The notes beneath the pieces are model-generated. The model was not told the origin of the DNA. It saw only the letters and a list, made by a program, of their open reading frames with translations, and did not search any database. This document shows, in pieces, positions 34,528 to 43,686 of a DNA stretch of 64,000 bases; within the stretch, counting starts at the first letter, position 1, and each line of letters begins with the position of its first letter. The translations under genes were made by a program, and so were the position numbers. The DNA is taken from assembly GCF_000463015.1 (NCBI RefSeq), contig NC_022247.1, positions 372,001 to 436,000 of the forward strand, written 5' to 3'. Source of the stretch: Variovorax paradoxus B4 (lineage in GTDB: Bacteria > Pseudomonadota > Gammaproteobacteria > Burkholderiales > Burkholderiaceae_C).

Positions 34528-35286
34528 ATGGAAATGCTGGTGGTCACGGGTGCCTCGCTGCTCGCGGGCTTTGTCGATTCGATCGTGGGCGGAGGAGGGC
34601 TGATCCTCGTGCCGGCGCTCTTTGCCGTCTTTCCGGGCGCGCCGCCGGCCACGTTGCTGGGCACCAACAAAAGCGCGTCTATTTGGGGCACGGCGGCTGC
34701 CGCGGCCCAGTTCAGCCAGCGGGTCCAGATGCGCTGGGGCGCCCTGTGGCCGGCCGCGCTGCTCGGCTTCATGGGCTCGATGCTGGGCGCCTGGGGCGTG
34801 ACCGTGTTCCCGGGCGACTTTTTGCGCCGCGCACTGCCCGTCGTGCTGCTGGGCGTGCTGCTCTACACGCTGGCGCGCAAGGATCTGGGCCGCAACCATG
34901 TCCCGCGCTTCAGCGGCCGGGCCGAAACGCTGGCGGCCTGCGCCATCGGGCTCTCGATCGGGTTCTACGACGGCTTCTTCGGCCCCGGCGCGGGCAGCTT
35001 CCTGGTCTTCCTGTTCGTGCGCTGGATGGGCTACGACTTCCTGAACGCGTCGGCCTCGGCCAAGATCATCAACACGCTCACCAATGCCGCGGCCCTGCTG
35101 CTGCTCGCGCTCAAGGGGCACGTCTGGTGGCACTATGGGCTGGTGATGGCGGTGGCCAACGTGGCCGGCAGCCTGCTGGGCACGCGTGTTGCGCTGAAGC
35201 ACGGGGCCGGTTTCGTGCGGGTGGTGTTCATCGTCGTGGTGAGCGCGCTGATCCTGAAGACCGCCTATGACGCATTCCTGAAATAG
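34528..35286 (+). CDS. TSUP family permease (sulfite exporter TauE/SafE)
   Basis: 252-aa membrane protein with about eight hydrophobic segments and the two-repeat TSUP layout (GFVDSIVGGGGLILVPAL in the first half, GFYDGFFGPGAGSFLVFLF in the second). Family members move sulfite, sulfoacetate, thiosulfate or other anions. It precedes a chromate transporter by 22 bp on the same strand, so both anion transporters may be co-transcribed. Confidence 0.92.
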   Translation: MEMLVVTGASLLAGFVDSIVGGGGLILVPALFAVFPGAPPATLLGTNKSASIWGTAAAAAQFSQRVQMRWGALWPAALLGFMGSMLGAWGVTVFPGDFLRRALPVVLLGVLLYTLARKDLGRNHVPRFSGRAETLAACAIGLSIGFYDGFFGPGAGSFLVFLFVRWMGYDFLNASASAKIINTLTNAAALLLLALKGHVWWHYGLVMAVANVAGSLLGTRVALKHGAGFVRVVFIVVVSALILKTAYDAFLK

Positions 35287-35308
35287 CGAAACCCGAAAGT
35301 CCTCCTGC

Positions 35309-36655
<1,347 letters not shown>

Positions 36656-36692
36656 CCTGGAACGCGAGACGGGAGCGGGACATTCCAGGAAC

Positions 36693-36872
36693 ACCGCGGA
36701 ACCGGCTTTGCCGGGCCGCTGGTGTTGCCCCCGGTAGGGGGTTGGCGAAGCGACACGAAGTGCGCGAAGACTGGGGGCGAGCCAAGTGCCACCGCGGAAC
36801 CGGCTTTGCCGGGCCGCTGGTGTTGCCCCCTTGAGGGGGAGTCGAGCGACACGAAGTGAGCGAGGGACGGGG
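36693..36872 (+). repeat. GC-rich palindromic repeat, two tandem copies
   Basis: Two units about 98 bp apart share an identical 40-bp core (36693-36732 and 36791-36830) starting ACCGCGGAACCGGC. The core folds as GCGG-aa-CCGGC-ttt-GCCGG-g-CCGC, and is followed by a CCCCC/GGGGG hairpin and a CGACACGAAGTG tail. A third core is at 55946-55985. They fill the gap between convergent chrA and tctA and may act as transcription end or mRNA stabilisers. Confidence 0.85.
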
Positions 36873-36877
36873 GTGGG

Positions 36878-38389
36878 TCATTCCTCGACGAAGGCTTCTT
36901 CGCGCTTGGCCTTGATCGACGGCAGCAGCACGATGCCCAGCAGCAGCGCCGCGGCCACCAGCAGGCCCGCCGACAGCGGCCGCGTGACGAACACGCTCCA
37001 GGCGCCGCGCGACAGCAGCAGCGCGCGCCGCAGGTTTTCTTCCATCATCGGCCCGAGGATGAAGCCCAGCAGCAGCGGCGCAGGCTCGGTCCTGAGCTTC
37101 AGGAACAGGTAGCCGATGAAGCCGAAGATCGCGACCATCCACACGTCGAAGGTGTTGTTGTTCGTGGAGTACACGCCGATCGCGCAGAACAGCACGATCG
37201 CCGGGAACAGGAACTTGTAGGGCACCGTCAGCAGCTTGATCCACATGCCGATCAGCGGCAGGTTCAGCACGATCAGCATCGCGTTGCCGATCCACATCGA
37301 GGCGATCAGGCCCCAGAACAGTTCGGGGTTGCTGGTCATCACCTGCGGGCCGGGCTGGATGTTGTGGATGGTCATCGCGCCCACCATCAGCGCCATCACC
37401 GCGTTGGGCGGAATGCCCAGCGTCAGCAGCGGGATGAAGGAGGTCTGTGCGCCGGCGTTGTTGGCCGACTCGGGCGATGCCACGCCGCGGATGTTGCCCT
37501 TGCCGAACGGCACTTCGCCGGGGCGCATCTTGATCTTCTTCTCCAGTGCGTAGGCCGCGAAGGCCGCCAGCAGCGCGCCGCCGCCGGGCAGGATGCCGAG
37601 CGCCGAACCCAGCGCCGTGCCGCGCAGCACCGCGGGTGTCATGCGCTTGAAGTCATCCTTGGTGGGCCACAGGCCCTTGACCTTGTGCGTGAACACCTCG
37701 CGCTCGTCGTCGGGCTGCGAGAGGTTGCCGATGATTTCGCCGTAGCCGAACACGCCCATGGCAATCACCACGAAGCCGATGCCGTCGGTGAGTTCGGGAA
37801 TGTCGAAGCTGAAGCGCGCCACGCCCGAATTGACGTCGGTGCCCACGATGCCGAGCAAGAGGCCCAGCACGATCATGGCCACCGCCTTGAGCAGCGAGCC
37901 CGAAGCCAGCACCACCGCGCCGATCAGGCCCAGGGTCATCAGCGAGAAGTACTCGGCCGGGCCGAACTTGAAGGCCAGCTCGGTCAGCGGCGGTGCGAAG
38001 GCGGCCAGGATCAGCGTGCCCACGCAGCCGGCAAAGAACGAACCCAGCCCCGCGGCAGCGAGCGCGGGGCCTGCGCGGCCCTGCCTTGCCATCTGGTAGC
38101 CGTCGATGCAGGTGACCACCGAGGACGATTCGCCCGGCAGGTTCACCAGGATCGCGGTGGTCGAGCCGCCGTACTGCGCGCCGTAATAGATGCCGGCCAG
38201 CATGATCAGCGCCGACACGGGCGGCAGCGCGTAGGTGGCGGGCAGCAGCATCGCGATGGTCGCGACCGGGCCGATGCCCGGCAGCACGCCGATCAGCGTG
38301 CCCAGGATGCAGCCGACCAGGCAGTACAGCAGGTTGGTGAAAGTGAAGGCGACGCCGAAGCCGGTCGCGAGGTTGTGGAACAGTTCCAT
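36878..38389 (-). CDS. tctA: Tripartite tricarboxylate transporter large permease TctA
   Basis: 503-aa integral membrane protein with about 11-12 segments and the TctA signatures LPGIGPVATIAMLLPATY and YYGAQYGGSTTAILVNLPGE. It forms the transport channel for citrate or other carboxylates driven by an ion gradient, together with TctB and a periplasmic TctC/Bug protein. Follows tctB by 13 bp. No binding-protein gene is in this operon. Confidence 0.94.
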   Translation of the reverse strand: MELFHNLATGFGVAFTFTNLLYCLVGCILGTLIGVLPGIGPVATIAMLLPATYALPPVSALIMLAGIYYGAQYGGSTTAILVNLPGESSSVVTCIDGYQMARQGRAGPALAAAGLGSFFAGCVGTLILAAFAPPLTELAFKFGPAEYFSLMTLGLIGAVVLASGSLLKAVAMIVLGLLLGIVGTDVNSGVARFSFDIPELTDGIGFVVIAMGVFGYGEIIGNLSQPDDEREVFTHKVKGLWPTKDDFKRMTPAVLRGTALGSALGILPGGGALLAAFAAYALEKKIKMRPGEVPFGKGNIRGVASPESANNAGAQTSFIPLLTLGIPPNAVMALMVGAMTIHNIQPGPQVMTSNPELFWGLIASMWIGNAMLIVLNLPLIGMWIKLLTVPYKFLFPAIVLFCAIGVYSTNNNTFDVWMVAIFGFIGYLFLKLRTEPAPLLLGFILGPMMEENLRRALLLSRGAWSVFVTRPLSAGLLVAAALLLGIVLLPSIKAKREEAFVEE

Positions 38390-38402
38390 GGCGGTGTGCT
38401 CC

Positions 38403-38891
38403 TCAACCCGAAATGAAGGTAGGCCAGACCTGGATCTGGAGCTTGAGCGCCCAGATGAAGGCCACGTAGCTGCCGGCCGCCAGGATGGTGGACAGCACCA
38501 GCACGTCGCGCAGCTTGAAATGCTGGCCGGCCATGCTCGAGATGATGGTGAGCGCGTAGATCGCGACGATCATCCCCATGGCGGGCAGGCCGATGCTCGG
38601 CAGGCCGCCAAGCAGCACGCCGAACGCCAGGTTGGCGCCGAGCACGAAGGCCAGCGGCTTCCAGGCCCATTTGCCGATCTTGTCGCCGCCGGCGGTTTCG
38701 ACCACCATCGCCTGGAACATGATGAACGCTCCCAGGATGGCCAGCAGGATGCCCAGCATGAGCGGGAAGTAGCCGGGGCCCATGCGGGCACCGTCGCCGA
38801 TGTTGTAGGTGGTGGCGCCTATGGCGAAAGCACCGCCCACGGCTGTGAACATGACTCCTGAAAAGAAGTCAGCCTGACTCTTGATACGCAT
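38403..38891 (-). CDS. tctB: Tripartite tricarboxylate transporter small permease TctB
   Basis: 162-aa protein with four hydrophobic segments, matching TctB. ATG at 38891 (MRIKSQADFFSG) has a GAGGGTCGAGACA leader; that ribosome site is part of an 8-bp inverted repeat with an upstream sequence. First gene of the tctB-tctA unit. Confidence 0.9.
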   Translation of the reverse strand: MRIKSQADFFSGVMFTAVGGAFAIGATTYNIGDGARMGPGYFPLMLGILLAILGAFIMFQAMVVETAGGDKIGKWAWKPLAFVLGANLAFGVLLGGLPSIGLPAMGMIVAIYALTIISSMAGQHFKLRDVLVLSTILAAGSYVAFIWALKLQIQVWPTFISG

Positions 38892-38896
38892 TGTCT

Positions 38897-38926
38897 CGAC
38901 CCTCTTGATTGGACAGGTGAGGGTCG
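38897..38926 (-). promoter_or_regulatory. Hairpin covering the tctB ribosome-binding site
   Basis: Perfect 8-bp arms CGACCCTC / GAGGGTCG with a 14-bp spacer. In the mRNA the 3' arm holds the GAGGG ribosome site of tctB, so pairing would mask it. Just upstream, GGCTGACCG occurs twice (38935 and 38946), a possible activator site. Confidence 0.4.
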
Positions 38927-39030
38927 TCGCCCACGGCTGACCGTTGGCTGACCGGCCCGGTAAGGACAAATGCGTACAAGGGTTCTCCCGCGAGCCTTGC
39001 GCAAGCGGGCGAAGGGAGAAGGCGGAAACG

Positions 39031-39056
39031 AAAAAAGCTCCCGAAGGAGCTTTTTT
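39031..39056. terminator. Bidirectional intrinsic terminator after the RRM gene
   Basis: AAAAAAGCTCC-cgaa-GGAGCTTTTTT: an 11-bp perfect stem with a 4-nt loop that gives a U-tract in both directions. It lies 30 bp after the leftward RRM gene stop and upstream of the tctB promoter region. Confidence 0.9.
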
Positions 39057-39085
39057 ACTTGAGAGCGAGGTCTCGGGGGGAGGGC

Positions 39086-39499
39086 TTAGTAGCCGCCGCG
39101 ACCACCGCCGCCGCCGCCGTAGCCACCGCCACCACCGCTGCGGCCACCGCCGCCACCACCGTAGCCGCCGCCACCACCACCACCGCCGTAGCCGCCACCA
39201 CCAGCGCCGCCGCCGTAGCCGCCGCCACCACCGGTACGGGGGGGACGAGCTTCCATCGGACGTGCTTCGTTCACGGTCAGGGCGCGGCCCTGGAGCGAAT
39301 GGCCGTTCATGGCTTCAACGGCTGCCAGCGCTTCAGCGTCGGTGCCCATTTCCACGAAACCAAAGCCCTTGGAGCGACCGGTGTCGCGTTCCATCATGAC
39401 CTTGGCGCTGACGATCGAGCCGAACTCGCCGAAAGCCTGTTCCAGGTCGTTGTCACGCACGGAGTAGGCGAGGTTGCCTACGTAGAGTTTCTTGCCCAT
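39086..39499 (-). CDS. RRM-type RNA-binding protein with glycine-rich tail
   Basis: 137-aa protein. Residues about 1-80 form one RNA recognition motif with RNP2 KLYVGNL and RNP1 KGFGFVEM. The last about 50 residues are almost only Gly, Tyr, Arg and Ser in GGGGYGG repeats ending GGRGGY. Such proteins are common in betaproteobacteria and cyanobacteria, often cold-induced, and probably act on mRNA folding. A GGAG ribosome site precedes the start, and a strong terminator follows, so it is monocistronic with a possible long leader. Confidence 0.92.
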   Translation of the reverse strand: MGKKLYVGNLAYSVRDNDLEQAFGEFGSIVSAKVMMERDTGRSKGFGFVEMGTDAEALAAVEAMNGHSLQGRALTVNEARPMEARPPRTGGGGGYGGGAGGGGYGGGGGGGGYGGGGGGRSGGGGGYGGGGGGRGGY

Positions 39500-39631
39500 T
39501 GAGGGACTCCTAATTCAAACCAACAAGACAAAGCGATGGAGTCCCAGAATCACAACAAACAAATGCGCTGTGGCGCGAAACTGACCGATCACCGAATTAC
39601 GTGCACGGGAGCAAGCTCACAGACACGTAGG

Positions 39632-39653
39632 CCGGATTATCAATCCGATCCGG
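39632..39653. other. Dyad CCGGAT / ATCCGG in the RRM/DUF3820 gap
   Basis: Inverted repeat with an inner GGATT...AATCC element between the DUF3820 stop (39680) and the RRM start (39499). May be a weak terminator for the former or a leader element of the latter. Nothing else recognised in 39500-39679. Confidence 0.3.
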
Positions 39654-39679
39654 GAAAAGCGTGTCGAAATCCGTGCTTA

Positions 39680-39913
39680 TTACGAAACATCACGCCCTGA
39701 CGGGCGGTTTCGCAACGGTTGCAGCAGGCCGGAGAGCCCGTTGTGGTCTATTTCATGCATCAAATGGAGCAGCCGGCCAATTTCGCCCGCGGGAAAACCC
39801 TCGCGTGCGAACCAATTCAGATAATTTCCGGGCAAATCGGCAATCAGCGTGCCCTTGTGCTTGCCGAAGGGCATTTCGAGCGTGACGAGGCGCTGCAGGT
39901 CTTCGGGTTTCAT
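39680..39913 (-). CDS. DUF3820 family protein
   Basis: 77-aa protein starting MKPEDLQRLVTLEMPFGKHKGT; the MPFGKHKGTLIADLP and NYLNWFAREGF segments are the DUF3820 hallmark. Family described as putative virulence or quorum-sensing-related factors in Pseudomonas, biochemical role unknown. It lies 6 bp after the YciH/SUI1 gene and is likely co-transcribed with it. Confidence 0.88.
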   Translation of the reverse strand: MKPEDLQRLVTLEMPFGKHKGTLIADLPGNYLNWFAREGFPAGEIGRLLHLMHEIDHNGLSGLLQPLRNRPSGRDVS

Positions 39914-39919
39914 TGAAAT

Positions 39920-40294
39920 TCAGCCTCCTGCGCGCTTGACGGTGTGGCCTTGCTTCGAGAGCGCGGCGATCACCGGCCCTCGGTGGTCGCCCTGGATCTC
40001 GATGATGCCGTCCTTCACCGTGCCGCCCGAGCCGCAGGCCGTCTTGAGCTGCTTGCCCAGGGCCGCGAGCGCCGCCGCATCGAGCGCCAGGCCCTTGACC
40101 ACGGTCACGCCCTTGCCTTTGCGGCCCTTGGTCTCGTGGGATACACGCACAATGCCGTCGGTGGCCGGAATGCGCGCGCTGGTTTCCTTGCAGCGGCACT
40201 GCGCCATGGGCGCGCGGCAATCGGGGCACATGCGGCCGCCCGCCTCGGTGGAGTACACCAGGGCGCTGACCTGATTGCATTTCATCGTTGCCAT
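39920..40294 (-). CDS. yciH: SUI1/YciH family translation-factor-like protein
   Basis: 124-aa protein with an N-terminal Zn-binding-like segment (CPDCRAPMAQCRC) and a C-terminal SUI1/eIF1 domain (about residues 45-122, with KGVTVVKGL and GCGGTVKDG-like LKTACGSGGTVKDGI). Bacterial YciH can discriminate initiation complexes in vitro; its role in the cell is unclear. Start at 40294 or three codons later. Divergent from the DEAD-box helicase. Confidence 0.9.
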   Translation of the reverse strand: MATMKCNQVSALVYSTEAGGRMCPDCRAPMAQCRCKETSARIPATDGIVRVSHETKGRKGKGVTVVKGLALDAAALAALGKQLKTACGSGGTVKDGIIEIQGDHRGPVIAALSKQGHTVKRAGG

Positions 40295-40353
40295 TCGATC
40301 GATCTCTTCTTCACTTCTTCCCTGTCTCCCGGTTCATCCCTCTGTCTGCTCAC

Positions 40354-41625
40354 ATGCCATTCGACTCACTGGGCCTGGCCCCCGCGCTCGTGCAGGCCGC
40401 CGCCGAAAGCGGCTATGCCGCGCCGACCGCCATCCAGGCTGCGGCCATTCCCGCCATTCTGCAAGGCCGCGACGTGCGGGGCTCGGCGCAGACCGGTTCC
40501 GGCAAGACGGCCGCATTTTCCCTCCCGCTGCTGCAGCGGCTGGCCGCAGAACCCGCACAGGCGCCGCGGCGCGTGCGCGCGCTGGTGCTCGTGCCCACGC
40601 GCGAACTCGCGGCCCAGGTCGGCGAGACCATGCGCAGCCTGGCGCAGCACCTGCCCGAGCGGCTCAAGATCGCGATCGCCTTCGGCGGCGTGTCGATCAA
40701 CCCGCAGATGATGAGCCTGCGCGGCGGCGCCGACATCGTGGTGGCCACGCCGGGCCGCCTGCTCGACCTGGTGGACCACAACGCGCTGAAGCTCGGCGCC
40801 GTGTCCATGCTCGTGCTCGACGAGGCCGACCGCCTGTTCGACCTCGGCTTTGCCGAGGAGCTGGGCCGCATCCTCGCGCTGCTGCCGGCGCAGCGCCAGA
40901 ACCTGCTGTTCTCGGCCACCTTCCCGCCCGCCATCCAGGCGCTGGCCGACGGCACGCTGCGCGACCCCGCAGTCATCGACGTGCAGGGCGAGCCCGGCAC
41001 CGAGCCCGCCATCGTGCAGCGCGTGATCGAGGTCGACGCGAACCGCCGCACCCAGCTGCTGCGCCATCTGCTGAAGGAAAACGATTGGGACCGCGTGCTG
41101 GTCTTCGTCGCCACGCAGCATGCGGCGCAGACCGTGGCCGAGAAGCTCTACAAGAACGGCGTCTATGCGGTGCCCTTCCACGGCGACATCGCACAGGGCA
41201 CGCGCACCGGCATCCTCGCGCAGTTCAAGGAGAGCCGCTGGGACGTGGTGATTGCGACCGACCTCGCCGCGCGGGGCATCGACATTGCGCAGCTGCCCGT
41301 GGTGATCAACTACGACCTGCCGCGCTCACCCACCGACTACATCCACCGCATCGGCCGCACGGGCCGCGCGGGCGAAAGCGGGCTGGCGATCAGCTTCGTG
41401 AGCGCGGCCACCGAGGCGCACTTTCGCCTGATCGAGAAGCGCCAGGGCCTCCACCTGCCGCGCGAGCGCATCGAAGGCTTCGAGCCGACGGAGGCGCCTG
41501 TGCCAATGGTCGATGCCTCGGGCACCGGCGGCATCAAGGGCAAGCGGCCGAGCAAGAAGGACAAGCTGCGCGCGGCGGCCGCGCTCGCTGCCGCGCAACA
41601 CGATGCGGGCGAAAAGAACGACTGA
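40354..41625 (+). CDS. rhlE: DEAD-box RNA helicase (RhlE-like)
   Basis: 423-aa ATP-dependent RNA helicase with every core motif: Q motif GYAAPTAIQ, motif I AQTGSGKT, PTRELA, TPGR, DEAD, SAT, RGIDIAQ and HRIGRTGR. A short basic tail (KGKRPSKKDK, then Ala-rich) follows. ATG at 40354 (MPFDSLGLAPAL) is used because the longer frame would overlap the divergent yciH start. Likely remodels rRNA or mRNA structure, in keeping with the nearby RNA-binding genes. Confidence 0.94.
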   Translation: MPFDSLGLAPALVQAAAESGYAAPTAIQAAAIPAILQGRDVRGSAQTGSGKTAAFSLPLLQRLAAEPAQAPRRVRALVLVPTRELAAQVGETMRSLAQHLPERLKIAIAFGGVSINPQMMSLRGGADIVVATPGRLLDLVDHNALKLGAVSMLVLDEADRLFDLGFAEELGRILALLPAQRQNLLFSATFPPAIQALADGTLRDPAVIDVQGEPGTEPAIVQRVIEVDANRRTQLLRHLLKENDWDRVLVFVATQHAAQTVAEKLYKNGVYAVPFHGDIAQGTRTGILAQFKESRWDVVIATDLAARGIDIAQLPVVINYDLPRSPTDYIHRIGRTGRAGESGLAISFVSAATEAHFRLIEKRQGLHLPRERIEGFEPTEAPVPMVDASGTGGIKGKRPSKKDKLRAAAALAAAQHDAGEKND

Positions 41626-41643
41626 CCGGCGCCATTCAGCCCG

Positions 41644-41667
41644 GCGCGCAGTTCATCGGATGCGCGC
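41644..41667. terminator. Hairpin between convergent helicase and slipin genes
   Basis: Perfect 7-bp arms GCGCGCA / TGCGCGC with a 10-nt loop; the right arm touches the slipin stop codon. No T-run. Confidence 0.4.
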
Positions 41668-42419
41668 TACGCGGGCTTGTGCAGGAAGCTCGCGAGCAGG
41701 TCCACCGGCAGCGGGAAGATGATGGTGGTGTTCTTGTCCGCGCCGATCACCGTCAGCGTTTCCAGGTAGCGCAGCTGGATCGCCTGCGGCTCCTGCGCCA
41801 GCACGCGCGCGGCCTGGAACAGCTTCTCGGAGGCCTGCAGCTCGCCTTCGGCATGGATCACCTTGGCACGCCGCTCACGCTCCGCCTCGGCCTGCCGCGC
41901 GATGGCGCGGATCATCGATTCGGTGAGATCGATCTGCTTGATCTCCACGTTGGAGACCTTGATGCCCCACGAAGCCGTCTGCACGTCGAGCGACTCGCGC
42001 ACATCCAGGTTGAGCTTTTCCCGCTCGGCGAGCATGTCGTCCAGTTGATGCTTGCCCAGCACCGAGCGCAGCGTGGTCTGCGCCAGCTGACTGGTCGCGT
42101 TGAAGAAATCCTTGACTTCGATGATGGCCTTTTCCGCATCGACGATGCGAAAGTAGACCACCGCGCTGACCTTCACCGACACGTTGTCGCGCGAGATCAC
42201 GTCCTGGGTCGGAACCTCGAGCACCACGGTGCGCAGATCGACCCGCACGACCTGCTGGATGGCGGGAATCACGATCACCAGCCCGGGCCCCGCGACCCTG
42301 GAGAAGCGACCCAGGGTGAACACGATGCCGCGCTCGTATTCGCGAAAGATCCAGATTGCTGAAAAAAGCAGCACCCCCAGCAAGACAAGCAAGACGGTGC
42401 CGATGCCGAAAGTGAACAT
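41667..42419 (-). CDS. Slipin / SPFH-domain membrane protein
   Basis: 250-aa stomatin-like protein with one N-terminal membrane segment (about residues 4-23) and an SPFH domain (EYERGIVFTLGRFSRVAGPGL, then LRTVVLEVPTQDVISRDNVSV). The C-terminal helix with REARQAEAERERRAK-like repeats is typical of oligomerising slipins. Usually paired with an NfeD gene, which is not seen here. Probably organises membrane microdomains or scaffolds a protease. Confidence 0.9.
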   Translation of the reverse strand: MFTFGIGTVLLVLLGVLLFSAIWIFREYERGIVFTLGRFSRVAGPGLVIVIPAIQQVVRVDLRTVVLEVPTQDVISRDNVSVKVSAVVYFRIVDAEKAIIEVKDFFNATSQLAQTTLRSVLGKHQLDDMLAEREKLNLDVRESLDVQTASWGIKVSNVEIKQIDLTESMIRAIARQAEAERERRAKVIHAEGELQASEKLFQAARVLAQEPQAIQLRYLETLTVIGADKNTTIIFPLPVDLLASFLHKPA

Positions 42420-42517
42420 GGTGGTCTCCCGCGACCCAGCGACAGCGCTGGGCTGTTGGACCTTCGGTGCGCGCGGGCGTTCCGCGCCGGGGCCGAATAA
42501 CGCGCGCAGCGCCGGGG

Positions 42518-43681
42518 TTACCAGCCCATCTGCCGGGCCGCCAGCTCCTTCATGATCTCCTCGGCGCCGCCGCCGATCATCATCACCTTCACCTCGCGGT
42601 AGATGCGCTCGCTCACCGTCCCGCGCATGAAGCCCATGCCGCCCAGGATCTGCACCGCCTGGTCGGCGCAGAACTGCATGGTCTGCGTGGCGTGGTTCTT
42701 GAGCATGCAGACCTGAGCGACCCATTCGGGTGCGTTGAAACGGCCGGCCGCCTCGTGTGCATCGCCTTCTGCGGACACGGCCTCGAGCCACGCCTCGGTG
42801 GAGGCGATGCGCATCTGCATGTCCACCAGCTTGTGGCGCACCGCCTGGTGTTCGATGAGTGCGGCGCCGAAGGTCTTGCGCTCGCGCGACCATGCCAGTG
42901 CCTCGTCGAGGCAGGCCTGCGCGAAGCCGAGCGCGCCCGCAGCCAGGCCGATGCGTTCGCCGTTGAAATTGCCCATGACCATGCGGAAACCCGCGCCTTC
43001 TTCGCCGAGCAGGTAGCGCGCGGGCACGCGCACGTTGTCGAAGTGAAGCTGTGCGGTGTCGGAGCACCACCAGCCCATCTTGGCGAGCCGCGTGCGCGTG
43101 AGGCCGGCCGCATCGCCCGGTACCAGCAGCATCGAGATGCCTCCGGCACCGCGCTCCTCGCCCGTGCGCACCGCCACCGTGATCCAGTCGGCGCGCATGC
43201 CCGAGGTGATGAAGGTCTTTTCGCCGTTCACCACGTAGTGCTCGCCGTCGCGCCTTGCCGTGGTGCGCAGTGCCGCCACGTCGGAGCCGCCGCCGGGCTC
43301 GGTGATGGCAAGCGCGGCGATCTTCTCGCCGCGCAGCACGGGCGGCACGACTTCGCTGCGCACCGCGTCGCTCGCATGCAGCACCACCGGTGGCAGGCCG
43401 ATGTTGTGCGAGAACAGGCTCGCGAGCACGCCGCCGCTCCTGCCATGGCGCGCGAGCGCGATCCATGCCGGGAGCTTGAGCGCATGCGAGGCCGGCGTGC
43501 CGCCCAATGCCTCGGGGTAGCCGAGGCCGAGCAGGCCCAACTCTGCCGCGCGCGTATAGAGCGCGCGGGGAAATTCGCCCAGGTCATCCCAGGCCTGCAC
43601 ATGCGGCGCGATCTCGCTTTCGGCAAAGCGCCGCACCGTGTCGGCGAGCGCCGCGCGGTCGGCTCGAAGTTCGGCGTCCAT
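42518..43681 (-). CDS. Acyl-CoA dehydrogenase (LCAD/IVD-like), last gene of the carboxylase operon
   Basis: 387-aa FAD acyl-CoA dehydrogenase with ALAITEPGGGSDVAALRTTA and the C-terminal IGGGAEEIMKELAARQ. The MCAD-position catalytic Glu is replaced by Gly (IGGGA), so the base is more likely the Glu of FNGERIGLAAG in helix G, as in long-chain and isovaleryl-CoA dehydrogenases. This favours branched or bulky substrates. Start 43681 lies 5 bp after the preceding dehydrogenase stop. Confidence 0.9.
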   Translation of the reverse strand: MDAELRADRAALADTVRRFAESEIAPHVQAWDDLGEFPRALYTRAAELGLLGLGYPEALGGTPASHALKLPAWIALARHGRSGGVLASLFSHNIGLPPVVLHASDAVRSEVVPPVLRGEKIAALAITEPGGGSDVAALRTTARRDGEHYVVNGEKTFITSGMRADWITVAVRTGEERGAGGISMLLVPGDAAGLTRTRLAKMGWWCSDTAQLHFDNVRVPARYLLGEEGAGFRMVMGNFNGERIGLAAGALGFAQACLDEALAWSRERKTFGAALIEHQAVRHKLVDMQMRIASTEAWLEAVSAEGDAHEAAGRFNAPEWVAQVCMLKNHATQTMQFCADQAVQILGGMGFMRGTVSERIYREVKVMMIGGGAEEIMKELAARQMGW

Positions 43682-43686
43682 GCGCT

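Noticed and set aside
39086-39250. Short tandem DNA repeats resembling a repeat array
   Set aside because: They encode the glycine-rich tail of the RRM protein; unit length and spacing are irregular, so not CRISPR or satellite.
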